The notes below the pieces were generated by a model, which did not search any database, was not told where the DNA came from, and saw nothing but the letters and a program-made list of their open reading frames with translations. A program made the translations under genes and the position numbers. Below, piece by piece: positions 37,384 to 46,580 of a DNA stretch of 64,000 nt. The first letter of the stretch is position 1. Each line of letters starts with the position of its first letter. Origin of the DNA: Salinibacillus kushneri (lineage in GTDB: Bacteria > Bacillota > Bacilli > Bacillales > Alkalibacillaceae); the NCBI RefSeq assembly GCF_900111405.1, contig NZ_FOHJ01000003.1, positions 62,001 to 126,000 of the forward strand, written 5' to 3'.

Positions 37384-37975
37384 AAAATAGCCTCCACATT
37401 TTATATTAGAAAATCAACTTATAGGTATATTATGAGCAGATGGAATAATTGTATTACTTGTATATAAGATATCATGAAAACTAACAGATGATTTATACAG
37501 TTTGATTTCAATTTTATTACGTTATGTATTTCTCTCTTTAATGAACCATCCCCCGTGATCTCATTTCAATTGAATATTCGAATGATGAAAATGGAAGTAT
37601 TAGGTATAAATGGGCTTTTAAAGATAGGAAATCTTATGAGTTTGATAGAGGGATTGAAGACAAGTATGGAGGGAAAGATTGTTTAGAATATGTGTGGTTT
37701 TTGTAGAGGAATTTGCTATAGTAATGCTAAATTGATTAACTGGATGATTATGTAAATGTTTTAGAGTTTTTGATATAATTATACTAAGTATTATATAGAT
37801 TTTAGTTAGATATTGAAGCGGGGGTTATTTAGAGAAAGGATGCTTTTAGTAAAAGTAAAGGTATTTTTGATTAATTACTTTTCGGATCATAAAATTGTAT
37901 ATAACTAAACAAAGTTCAATAATATAGTTTCTGTTAAACTAGTATCTTTAGTACAAAATAATTGGTGGTGATTGT
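37384..37975. other. Intergenic region with a possible gene relic
   Basis: On the plus strand about 37555-37707 an open frame ends ISIEYSNDENGSIRYKWAFK, then DRKSYEFDRGIEDKYGG and a stop, but lacks a start. I do not recognise it. The remainder is very AT-rich. GGTGGTG at 37964 is the ribosome binding site of the next gene. Confidence 0.35.
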
Positions 37976-39772
37976 TTGTCTAATTATCAAGTAAACAATA
38001 CAAATATTAACGCTTTAATAAGCTGGATTGACCAGGGAATAGTAGCTATACCTGAAATACAGCGTCCATTTGTTTGGAAACCTTCTAAGGTTAGAGATTT
38101 ATTGGATTCCCTATATAATGATTATCCTGTTGGGTATATTATAACGTGGCAAAATCCAGATGCCCGTCTTAAAGATGGAACGGTGTCTCATGGCAAAAGA
38201 ATTTTAATTGATGGTCAGCAAAGAGTAACCGCAATTATGGCTGCTATTGCGGGGAAAGAAGTTGTTACAAAAGACTATAGTAAAAGAAGGATAAAAATTG
38301 CGTTCAATCCTATTGAAGAAACTTTTGAAGTTCAGAACCCTGCAATTCTTAAAGATAAAAAGTGGATTCCTGATATATCAGAAGTATTTAAACAGGGCTT
38401 TGATACTTTTGGCTTTATAAATAACTATTGTCAACAAAACCCGGAAATTAGTAATAACGAATTAAACGATATTTTACAAAAGTTAACAAGTGTCCGGTAT
38501 AGTTCGATAGGTGTAATTGAATTGGCCCATACACTAGACATAGAAGTAGTTACTGAAATATTTATTCGTATAAATTCAGCTGGTGTTAATTTAAGTCAAG
38601 CTGATTTTGCCATGTCAAAAATATCTGTAAACGATTTACATAATGGACCCTTAATAAGGAAAACGGTAGATTACTTTTGTAACTTAATTAAAAGTCCTTC
38701 TATCTATGACAACATAGTCCAAAATGATCAAGACTATGCTCAAACGGATGACTTCAGCAAAATAAAATGGCTAAAAGATTATAATACAAATATTTATGAA
38801 CCGAGTTATTCTGATTTATTACGAGTAGCCTTTACATTTAAATTTCTTCGGGGCCGGCTTTCAAATTTGGTAAGTTTATTGTCCGGAAGAGATTTTGAAA
38901 CTCGAGAGTATAAGGGAGAAATAATTGAGGATTCTTTTGAAAAGCTTCATGACGGTGTATTGAAATTTGTTAATGAAACGAATTTTAAGCGGTTTATCAT
39001 GATTCTGAAGTCAGCAGGAGTTATAAATGCTAAACTGGTGCGATCACAAAATGCTCTAAACTTTGCATACACTTTATACCTTTTATTACGTGAGAAGAAT
39101 GTTAATGATTCTCACATTAATCAAATAGTAAGAAGATGGCTTGTCGCTTCTATACTTACAGAACGATATTCGGGTTCCCCGGAGTCTATGTTTGATTTTG
39201 ATATCAAACGTTTTGAATCTCACGAAGATCCAATGGAGTATGTAAGAAACATGGAAGCAGGAGAGTTGTCTGATGCTTACTGGAAGAATATATTGCCAGC
39301 TAATTTAAATACATCGGTTTCAAGTAGTCCATATTTCAATTTATATGTAATGTCACAGATCTATGATAAGGATTACGCCTTTTTGTCCAAGTCCATTACT
39401 GTTCAACAGCTGATTGAAGAAAGAGGAGATGTTCACCACGTTTTTCCTAAAAAGTATTTGCAGTCCAACGGTTATAATAACAGAAGACAATATAATCAGA
39501 TTGCAAACTACGCATATACCGAACAAGTAGTAAACCTGGCTATTAAGGCACAATCGCCAAAAGAATATATGGAAAAAATCAAGTCACAGGTTGGTGGAGA
39601 ACCATTAAAGATAGGTGAAATTGACAACTGGAATGATCTGCAAGAGAACCTTAGAATGAATTGTGTTCCAGAATCTATATTTGATATGGAGTCAAATGAT
39701 TATCAGTCCTTCTTAGTTAAGAGGAGAGAGCTGATTGTTGAGAAGATTCGTAATTACTATAACAAACTTTAA
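37976..39772 (+). CDS. DUF262 protein with C-terminal HNH nuclease (GmrSD-like)
   Basis: A 598-residue two-domain protein. The N-terminal DUF262 (ParB-like fold) has QRPFVWKPSKVRDLLDSL and the hallmark DGQQR at 79-83, which binds or hydrolyses NTP. The C-terminal part has HHVFPKKYL at 487-495 followed by N-rich motifs, like the DUF1524/HNH end of type IV restriction enzymes. Such proteins cut modified or foreign DNA. TTG start with GGTGGTG upstream. It lies just left of the 39906 attachment repeat and the recombinase. Confidence 0.85.
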   Translation: MSNYQVNNTNINALISWIDQGIVAIPEIQRPFVWKPSKVRDLLDSLYNDYPVGYIITWQNPDARLKDGTVSHGKRILIDGQQRVTAIMAAIAGKEVVTKDYSKRRIKIAFNPIEETFEVQNPAILKDKKWIPDISEVFKQGFDTFGFINNYCQQNPEISNNELNDILQKLTSVRYSSIGVIELAHTLDIEVVTEIFIRINSAGVNLSQADFAMSKISVNDLHNGPLIRKTVDYFCNLIKSPSIYDNIVQNDQDYAQTDDFSKIKWLKDYNTNIYEPSYSDLLRVAFTFKFLRGRLSNLVSLLSGRDFETREYKGEIIEDSFEKLHDGVLKFVNETNFKRFIMILKSAGVINAKLVRSQNALNFAYTLYLLLREKNVNDSHINQIVRRWLVASILTERYSGSPESMFDFDIKRFESHEDPMEYVRNMEAGELSDAYWKNILPANLNTSVSSSPYFNLYVMSQIYDKDYAFLSKSITVQQLIEERGDVHHVFPKKYLQSNGYNNRRQYNQIANYAYTEQVVNLAIKAQSPKEYMEKIKSQVGGEPLKIGEIDNWNDLQENLRMNCVPESIFDMESNDYQSFLVKRRELIVEKIRNYYNKL

Positions 39773-39905
39773 TTGCTAGCAATATAATCTGTCATATTCT
39801 CAGCTAAATTTATTGCTGGATGTGAAATGATAGGTGATTGGGTTGATTAAGTTAAAAAATAAGGTAGGAGGTATAATTCCTATCTTAATTTTTTACCTAA
39901 AGAAC

Positions 39906-39925
39906 CGGTGAACCGTACCATAAGT
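39906..39925 (+). other. Left attachment repeat of the 15.9-kb element (att 4)
   Basis: CGGTGAACCGTACCATAAGT differs by one base from the copy at 55813. It lies about 110 bp from the end of the serine recombinase gene, as expected of an integrase-proximal end. Confidence 0.75.
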
Positions 39926-40034
39926 GAGGGTAAAACTGAAAGGGACCTCAATGTGTCCCTTAGCTCTTTTTCTGTAGGATTCACTTTATTTAAGGGAGAT
40001 AAATCTATATCTTCATGAGCATAGCTTGCCATCT

Positions 40035-41598
40035 TTAAGAGCAGGCTTTTTGACTTTTTTTTACTGCTTCAGGGGTAAAGTCGAAGTATAGCTTAATATT
40101 AGTAACCTCTCGTCCTCGCTGTCTGCTGTGACTTCTTTTCATAGCCGTAGGCGTAATCTCAATCTGTTCCACAATCATCCGTAATAGCTCTTTCTTTTCC
40201 TCACCACTTACTTTTTCCAGTATTTCATCTATATTTTTAATAAGATGGTGAAGTGCCATTAAATCAATTGGTTTTGTATTGATGTTTGCGAGCTCTTCCT
40301 CGATTTTTTCCAACTCTATTTGATTGGATGCGATTTCTTGTTGCTGTTCTTTTATTTTCCCTTCAATTAGCGGTTTTAAATCTGGGTCATCCATTAGCTT
40401 CTCTATTGCAGTATTAATCTTTTTCTCATTTTCCTTTATTTTTGATTCAATATATTTCTTTTGAGCTATTAGTGGCTCAAAGGCATTTACTCTTTCTTGA
40501 TTCATTTTTTGGACCAATTGTTGTATGAAGTTAGAATCTGTGACTATGCGTTTAATTTCCTCAAGTACTTGTGCCTCTGCAAGGTCAGCATTAATACTAT
40601 TAGATGAACATACAGATGCACCTTTGTTATGGAAGTTACCACACTTGTAATATCGGTATTTTTTTGTTTTTCCATTAGATGTTCCAGCTACCATTCCAGC
40701 GCCACATTGTGGACAACGTATTAGTTTAGATAGAAAATAAGGTTTATTAGACTGCACGGCTTTAAATGAGCGTTCTTGTCTTTTTATTTGCACACGTTCC
40801 CATAAATCTGTATCGATAATTGGTTCGTGTTTACCATCAACAATGATAGGGTCTTTATTTTTTCCCTTACGCCTTTTTTCCGCCCAATTCTCATGTTGAT
40901 TAAATCGGACTTTACCAATATAAACAGATTATCTAATATCCCTTTTAATGTAGCAATGGAAAATTCTCTGCCTCGTTTCGTTTTATACCCTTTACGATTT
41001 ACGATTCCAGCTATTTTTTGTACCCATATCCTCGGTCGGCAAGTTCGAATATCTCTCTTACTATTTTTGCTTCATCATGGTTCACAAAAAGTTGTTTTTC
41101 TTTGGAATCGTAACCAAGACATAAACCACCATTCCATCTACCCTCTTTTGCTCTCTGAGTCATACCCATTTTTACACGGCCAGCTATCTGCTCACGTTCG
41201 TTTTCTGCGATAGCACTTAAAATATTATAAATTAACTTTCCGTGTATTGTTGTTGTATCAATACCCTCTGATAAACTGATTAACTGTACATTATGAGTTC
41301 CTAGCGTTTCGACTATCACTGATGCATCGCTAACTCTTCTTGCAATACGGTCTAATTTATATGTCATAACAGCATCAAATTTATTTCGACTAGCATCTTC
41401 TAGTAAACGAGTCATTTGAGGACGCCCATCTATACTTTTGCCACTTTTCCCTTCGTCAATATATTCATCTATAATTGTGAGTCCGTGTCTTTCTGCATAT
41501 TCTACTAACAACTCTTTTTGAGCTGCAATACTATAGCCTTCTCTAGCTTGGTCTTCTGTACTAACACGTGCATAAATAACAGCATTCATTGTTTTCAT
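40035..41598 (-). pseudogene. Large serine recombinase, two frameshifts
   Basis: Joined over two single-base gaps, the product is about 521 residues. It has a resolvase domain with YARVSTEDQ (catalytic serine), a recombinase domain (AGIVNRKGYKTKRG), the zinc ribbon IRCPQCGAGM with a later C-x-C pair, and a coiled coil. The frame breaks at T-run 41014-41019 and again at 40922-40924, each fixed by one extra base. Family members move phages and SCC elements. Its start overlaps the small gene at 41595 by 4 nt. The gaps may be decay or sequencing error. Confidence 0.85.
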
Positions 41599-41822
41599 TC
41601 TAGCTCCTCCTTTGTTTGATGTGGCTTAACTTCCTTTACGACTTGTTTATGAGTATTATTTTGATATTCAGTCATTGCATTATTTGCTATAGCTGCAAAT
41701 GTATTAAGAAAGCTTTTCTGTTTATTTGTAAGAACTAATTGTTCTCCAGACCTTTTGTACTCTGGAATGTTCATTGTATTTTCACCTCCCAAGCTAAAAG
41801 GTGAATTAATTTTATACTTCAT
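41595..41822 (-). CDS. Small protein before the recombinase, 75 aa
   Basis: A charged 75-residue protein with no family that I recognise; the part KRSGEQLVLTNKQKSFLNTF could form helices. The likely start is an internal ATG preceded by GGGAGGTG at about 41773, which gives about 59 residues (MNIPEYKRSG). The stop overlaps the recombinase start, so the two are probably translated together. It may assist recombination, by analogy with small partners of serine integrases. Confidence 0.55.
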   Translation of the reverse strand: MKYKINSPFSLGGENTMNIPEYKRSGEQLVLTNKQKSFLNTFAAIANNAMTEYQNNTHKQVVKEVKPHQTKEELE

Positions 41823-41846
41823 TATTCACCTTTAAATACTTTCATA

Positions 41847-42437
41847 TTAGTGTTTCTCGTTGCCATGGTTAGATAGTTTTGTAATAGCCTTAATCCGTTT
41901 ATTCTGGTTAATGTTTCTTTTCTCAATCCATTCTACCTCCAATTTATTTTTCTCTAGTAATTCATCGTAATCGATGTCCAGACAATCTAAATTGGATATT
42001 ACCTCGTTTTCTTTAATGATTTTTCCTTCTACGTTTTGCAACGTCATTGTTACATTTAGTTTGTAGTAGGCATTTAATAATTCATACGGTTGCTGTTCCA
42101 CATATGTTTTTCCCAAGTAAAAGCGTAAGGGGTTAATATCATACAATGCTTCCACTGGAATGGAATAATATTTGGCTAGCTGTGACACAGTTGTCTTTCT
42201 AGGTCTAGTCGTTTCACCGTTTTCAAGATTATATAGTCCTTGGTGGCTAATAATGTTACTCTCGCTTGCTACCTTCTTTACAGTGAATTCATCTGTATAG
42301 ATTTTATTGAGCTCTTCTCTAATCCATTTAATTCTTTCAGGTAATGTTTTCGTGGCGAAATTTTCTAATTCATTTCCCTCTATAAAACGTCCTTTTTGGT
42401 CATGAATAAATGATTGTTCTTCAGTTTTATTTTTCAT
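41847..42437 (-). CDS. XRE-family helix-turn-helix regulator
   Basis: A 196-residue protein. A Cro/C1-type helix-turn-helix lies at about 40-100 (FTVKKVASESNIISHQGLYNLENGE, then TVSQLAKYYSIPVEALYDIN). The C-terminal half is not recognised. It reads divergently from the sigma-like gene at 42586 and upstream of the recombinase pair, the usual place of an element's own repressor. Confidence 0.8.
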   Translation of the reverse strand: MKNKTEEQSFIHDQKGRFIEGNELENFATKTLPERIKWIREELNKIYTDEFTVKKVASESNIISHQGLYNLENGETTRPRKTTVSQLAKYYSIPVEALYDINPLRFYLGKTYVEQQPYELLNAYYKLNVTMTLQNVEGKIIKENEVISNLDCLDIDYDELLEKNKLEVEWIEKRNINQNKRIKAITKLSNHGNEKH

Positions 42438-42585
42438 TTAATTTTATCCTCCGTTTCCTTTTGACTTTATTATACAAGAAAAATAAATATAGTCAAGTTA
42501 TAGGTAAACTTTATATTATACTTTACTATAGTTTTGTAAATACATATACTTTCATTGAAGAAAAAGAAATCAGGAGGTATAAATA

Positions 42586-43536
42586 ATGAACGTTCATGAC
42601 GATAAATTCAATGAAGTTGCTGATATTTTCATGAAGGAATTAACAAACTTTATTAAGCAGTTGTTGAGTATTCATCAAAAAGTATCAAAGAATGGACCAA
42701 TAAGCTTACAAGACGAAACTCCAAAAAATAAATTACTCTTTCTACAACAACAACTAATAAAAGGGAAGCTTGATAAAGTACTACTAGACTTTGGAGTGAA
42801 AAGGGCGGCAAGAGAAATCTCACAATCAGAAATGCTTGCTTTGGCCAAAGTATTTAATTCAGGTCCATTCTCAAAAGATAAGAAAGATGTTGAGTATGAT
42901 GCAATATTTTCAAACATTGCTGTGCAATATCTTATCCATAATGCCATAATGCAAAATGAACATGATATATACAATGGAGGCTTTACTCATTATATGGATG
43001 ATGCTTTAAGTGAATCGTATTTTATGGTGAAGGGGTTCTTCAGCTTCTACCATACTAATAAAGCTAAAATGGCTGACATTGAGCTTGAAGACAATGTAGA
43101 ATGGAAATTTATTATGTTTACGAAAAAAATGTTACTTTCTAAAATAAAGCATTGGTACTTAACGGAAATACAATCGTATAGTTACATCCCTCCCAAATAT
43201 AGACTCGCCAAGCAAAAGAAGAAGTATAAAAGGAGATTCATACCTGTAGAGGATGAAACCTTAATGAGGATGCCAGCTAATGATATTCACCATAGAACAA
43301 TCGTAGACAAATATGGAGAAACAATAGGAGATAAATCTTACTGTCAGTTGATAAAGGAAGTTAAAGAAGAGCGTAACCCACAGTATGCTTTGTATATGGA
43401 TGGTAGTTATAGAGAAAGAAAGACCTACAAAATGATAGCCCATGAATATGAAGTATCTGAAGGTGCTGTCAAAGCAGGTGTCAGTAGAGGGTTAGCCTAT
43501 TTAAGAAAAAAGTACAATAAAACTACAACCAATTAG
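42586..43536 (+). CDS. Sigma-like protein with C-terminal region-4 helix-turn-helix
   Basis: A 316-residue protein with AGGAGG before ATG 42586. The last 60 residues (YRERKTYKMIAHEYEVSEGAVKAGVSRGLAYLRKK) look like a sigma region 4 helix-turn-helix. The rest is mostly helical and not recognised. It may be a late-gene or excision activator of the mobile element. It is divergent from the XRE gene, and the restriction operon follows. Confidence 0.6.
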   Translation: MNVHDDKFNEVADIFMKELTNFIKQLLSIHQKVSKNGPISLQDETPKNKLLFLQQQLIKGKLDKVLLDFGVKRAAREISQSEMLALAKVFNSGPFSKDKKDVEYDAIFSNIAVQYLIHNAIMQNEHDIYNGGFTHYMDDALSESYFMVKGFFSFYHTNKAKMADIELEDNVEWKFIMFTKKMLLSKIKHWYLTEIQSYSYIPPKYRLAKQKKKYKRRFIPVEDETLMRMPANDIHHRTIVDKYGETIGDKSYCQLIKEVKEERNPQYALYMDGSYRERKTYKMIAHEYEVSEGAVKAGVSRGLAYLRKKYNKTTTN

Positions 43537-43885
43537 TGACTACTGTAACTATTAATAAATAGAGGTAGCATTAATATCGTACTACTTACAATCAGATGCA
43601 GCAGATGGTAACTAGTGAACTAACTACTCTAGTGAGAAACAAATACTACTAAGTGGTTGTGGTGTCACACCAATTAAGAGTAAGTAGAATGTGTACAACA
43701 ACTTGCGGTGGGCAGCAAACAATTTCATTTGAAAATTATCCATACATAACTTGGGGTTGGATTTTTTGCATGATTTTTATTCTTATAGGGGAATTATCTG
43801 TCAATTCAATCTCGATTCTATCTATTTAAACCTAAATTTGATATATTTGTAATATAGTTAAAAAGAAATATATGGGGGTAAAGCA
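43537..43885. other. Intergenic region before the restriction operon
   Basis: About 350 bases without a gene. It contains many ACTAC/GTAGT words (43537-43690) and the palindrome GGTGTCACACC (about 43667). A weak promoter with TAATAT near 43850 may serve hsdM. GGGGGTAA lies before the hsdM start. Confidence 0.4.
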
Positions 43886-45370
43886 ATGTCTAAGTTGACG
43901 TTACAACAATTAGAATCACATTTATGGCAATCAGCTAATATCTTACGAGGAAGCATTGATTCATCTGATTATAAAAATTACATATTTGGTTTGTTGTTTT
44001 TAAAACGATTAAGTGATGTTTTTATCGAAACTGCGAAAGAAATCGAACGTGAAGAAAATGATGATTATGGATGGTATGACCGTGATGAACACCAATTCTT
44101 TGTTCCAGAACGTGCTCGCTGGACACATATTCAAATTCAAACGCAAGATATCGGTAATACCATTAACAAAGCTTTTGAAGCACTAGAAGAAGAAAATCCA
44201 TCATTGGATGGTGTTTTAGCTAATATTGATTTTAATGACAAAGATAAATTACCTGATAAGCTATTAATGCAGCTTGTTCAACATTTTTCATCCATTGATT
44301 TAAGTAATGGGAATCTATCGGAACCAGATATGTTAGGTCGTGCTTATGAGTATTTAATTAAACAGTTTGCCGATGATGCTGGAAAAAAAGGTGGCGAATT
44401 CTACACACCAACAAAAGTCGTAGAACTGATTGTTAACCTGATTAAACCAGAAGAAAAGATGAGGGTATGCGACCCTACAGTTGGTTCGGGTGGTATGCTT
44501 GTTCAATCAGTGGACTATATCAAATCACAGGGTGGGGACCCACGTAATTTATCCTTACATGGACAAGAAAGAAACCTAAATACATGGGCGATTTGTAAGA
44601 TGAATCTATTATTACATGGTTTAAGCGACCACCGAATTGAACGGGGAGATACGATACGTGAGCCAAAGCTACTAGGTGATGATAAAGAACTACTATTGTA
44701 TGACCGAGTCATTGCAAATCCACCATTTTCATTAAAGAACTGGGGAAGAGAAGAAGCTGAAGCCGATGAATATGGACGTTTCCGTTTTGGTATTCCGCCT
44801 AAAAATGCTGGAGACTATGGATTTGTTCAACATATGGTGTCTACGTTAAACCATGAAGGTAAAGCTGGAGTGGTTATGCCACATGGTGTGTTATTCCGTG
44901 GGGCTGCAGAAGGGAAAATTCGTGAAGGGTTGTTAAAAGAAGATTTAGTGGAAGCTATTGTTGGTTTGCCATCAAATCTTTTCTATGGCACAGGTATCCC
45001 AGCTTGTATCTTAATCTTGAATCGAAAAAAAGCAGATGAATACAAAGGAAAAATCTTTATACTGGATGGTTCAAAAGATTATCAAGAAGGCAAAAACCAA
45101 AATGTTCTTCGTAGTGAAGACATTGAGAAAATCGTTCAAGCTTATGATGCATGGGAAGACCAAGAGAAATATTGTCGAGTGGTTAGTCTAGAAGAAATTG
45201 AAGAAAATGACTACAACTTAAACATTGCCCGTTACATCGATACAACAGAAGAGGAAGAAGAAATTGACGTTCAATCAGTTTTAACAGATTTGAGAAAACT
45301 AGAGCAAGAGCGTGCTGAGATTGAAGAGAAGATGTATGGGTATTTGAAGGAGTTGGGGTATGGTGAGTAA
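43886..45370 (+). CDS. hsdM: Type I restriction-modification methyltransferase subunit
   Basis: A 494-residue N6-adenine methyltransferase subunit. The N-terminal HsdM helix domain (about 8-130) is followed by the catalytic domain with motif I VCDPTVGSGGML and motif IV VIANPPFSLKNW (NPPF). FLKRLSDVFIE and KGGEFYTP are further HsdM signatures. It methylates the sequence chosen by HsdS and is required for restriction. The stop overlaps hsdS by 11 nt. Confidence 0.96.
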   Translation: MSKLTLQQLESHLWQSANILRGSIDSSDYKNYIFGLLFLKRLSDVFIETAKEIEREENDDYGWYDRDEHQFFVPERARWTHIQIQTQDIGNTINKAFEALEEENPSLDGVLANIDFNDKDKLPDKLLMQLVQHFSSIDLSNGNLSEPDMLGRAYEYLIKQFADDAGKKGGEFYTPTKVVELIVNLIKPEEKMRVCDPTVGSGGMLVQSVDYIKSQGGDPRNLSLHGQERNLNTWAICKMNLLLHGLSDHRIERGDTIREPKLLGDDKELLLYDRVIANPPFSLKNWGREEAEADEYGRFRFGIPPKNAGDYGFVQHMVSTLNHEGKAGVVMPHGVLFRGAAEGKIREGLLKEDLVEAIVGLPSNLFYGTGIPACILILNRKKADEYKGKIFILDGSKDYQEGKNQNVLRSEDIEKIVQAYDAWEDQEKYCRVVSLEEIEENDYNLNIARYIDTTEEEEEIDVQSVLTDLRKLEQERAEIEEKMYGYLKELGYGE

Positions 45371-46580
45371 GCTTATTGACTGGAATAAGGTATCATTAAG
45401 AGATAACTTAGACATATTAACTGGTTATGCTTTTAGTTCAAAAAAATTTAATGATTCCGATGGTTTACCATTAATCAGAATTAGAGATTTGCTATCACAT
45501 AATCCAGTAACAAAATATTCTGGAGAGTATGATGAGCTTTATTTAATTGAAAAGAATGATGTACTGATTGGAATGGATGGAGAGTTTAATATAGTTAGGT
45601 GGAAAGGACCTAAATCTTTACTCAATCAACGAGTTGCTAAAATAAAATCAAGCAATAAAAACTTAATTGACAATAAATTTATCTATTATCGAATGCATAG
45701 TGAATTAAAACGAATAGAAGCACTAACACCTGCAACAACTGTAAAACATCTAGCTAAAAAAGATATTCAAAACCTGACTCTTCTGTTACCACCTATTAAA
45801 AAACAGCAAAAAATCGCAGCAATCCTCTCGTCTGTTGATGAAGCAATCGAAAAAACAGAACAAATCATCGAACAAACAGAGACTGTGAAAAAAGGATTAA
45901 TGCAACAGTTGTTGACGAAGGGAATTGGGCATACGGAATTTAAGGACTCACCTTTCGGAAAAATCCCTAGCAATTGGAAAACAGTTTTTATTGAAGATGT
46001 TGTGGAGATTAATCCAGAAAACTTATCTAGCAAAACAGATGATTTTTACGAATTGGATTATATCGATATTGCTTCAATTGAGAAAAACAATATTACAGGA
46101 ACAAATAGATACTTGTTTAAAGATGCTCCTAGTAGGGCGAGAAGAAAAGTTAAAACTGGTGATACTATTGTTTCAACGGTGAGACCATACTTAAGAGGTT
46201 TTGCATATATAAATGAAAGATACAATGAGACTGTTTGTTCTACTGGTTTTGCAGTACTTAGAAGTAAAAATGAATGCCATTCAGATTTTTTATACCAAGT
46301 TATTTTATCAGACCGTTTTGTAAACTATTTAATATCAAATATGACTGGTAGTAATTATCCAGCGGTAAAAGCAGATGATATTAAAACTTATAATTTTACT
46401 TTGCCCCCTAAAGATGAACAGATTAAAATTTCAAATATTTTATCTGAGTATCATAAGAAAATTGAAACAGAATTAAATAAGCTAACTATACTAAATGAAA
46501 TTAAGAAAGGTCTTATGCAACAACTTTTAACAGGTAAAGTCCGTGTCCCAATTAATGAAAATGAGGAGGTTCCGTCATGA
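45360..46580 (+). CDS. hsdS: Type I restriction-modification specificity subunit
   Basis: A 406-residue protein with two target-recognition domains (about 1-140 and 200-350), each followed by a conserved helical spacer. The spacers contain the related motifs VKKGLMQQLLTKGIG and IKKGLMQQLLTGKVRV. It sets the bipartite DNA target for HsdM and HsdR. The two recognition domains are unlike each other, as expected. It overlaps hsdM by 11 nt and hsdR by 4 nt. Confidence 0.95.
   Translation: MVSKLIDWNKVSLRDNLDILTGYAFSSKKFNDSDGLPLIRIRDLLSHNPVTKYSGEYDELYLIEKNDVLIGMDGEFNIVRWKGPKSLLNQRVAKIKSSNKNLIDNKFIYYRMHSELKRIEALTPATTVKHLAKKDIQNLTLLLPPIKKQQKIAAILSSVDEAIEKTEQIIEQTETVKKGLMQQLLTKGIGHTEFKDSPFGKIPSNWKTVFIEDVVEINPENLSSKTDDFYELDYIDIASIEKNNITGTNRYLFKDAPSRARRKVKTGDTIVSTVRPYLRGFAYINERYNETVCSTGFAVLRSKNECHSDFLYQVILSDRFVNYLISNMTGSNYPAVKADDIKTYNFTLPPKDEQIKISNILSEYHKKIETELNKLTILNEIKKGLMQQLLTGKVRVPINENEEVPS

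Noticed and set aside
45360..46580. Phase-variable hsdS locus
   Set aside because: There is only one hsdS gene, no inverted repeats or second specificity cassette, and no long simple repeat in it.
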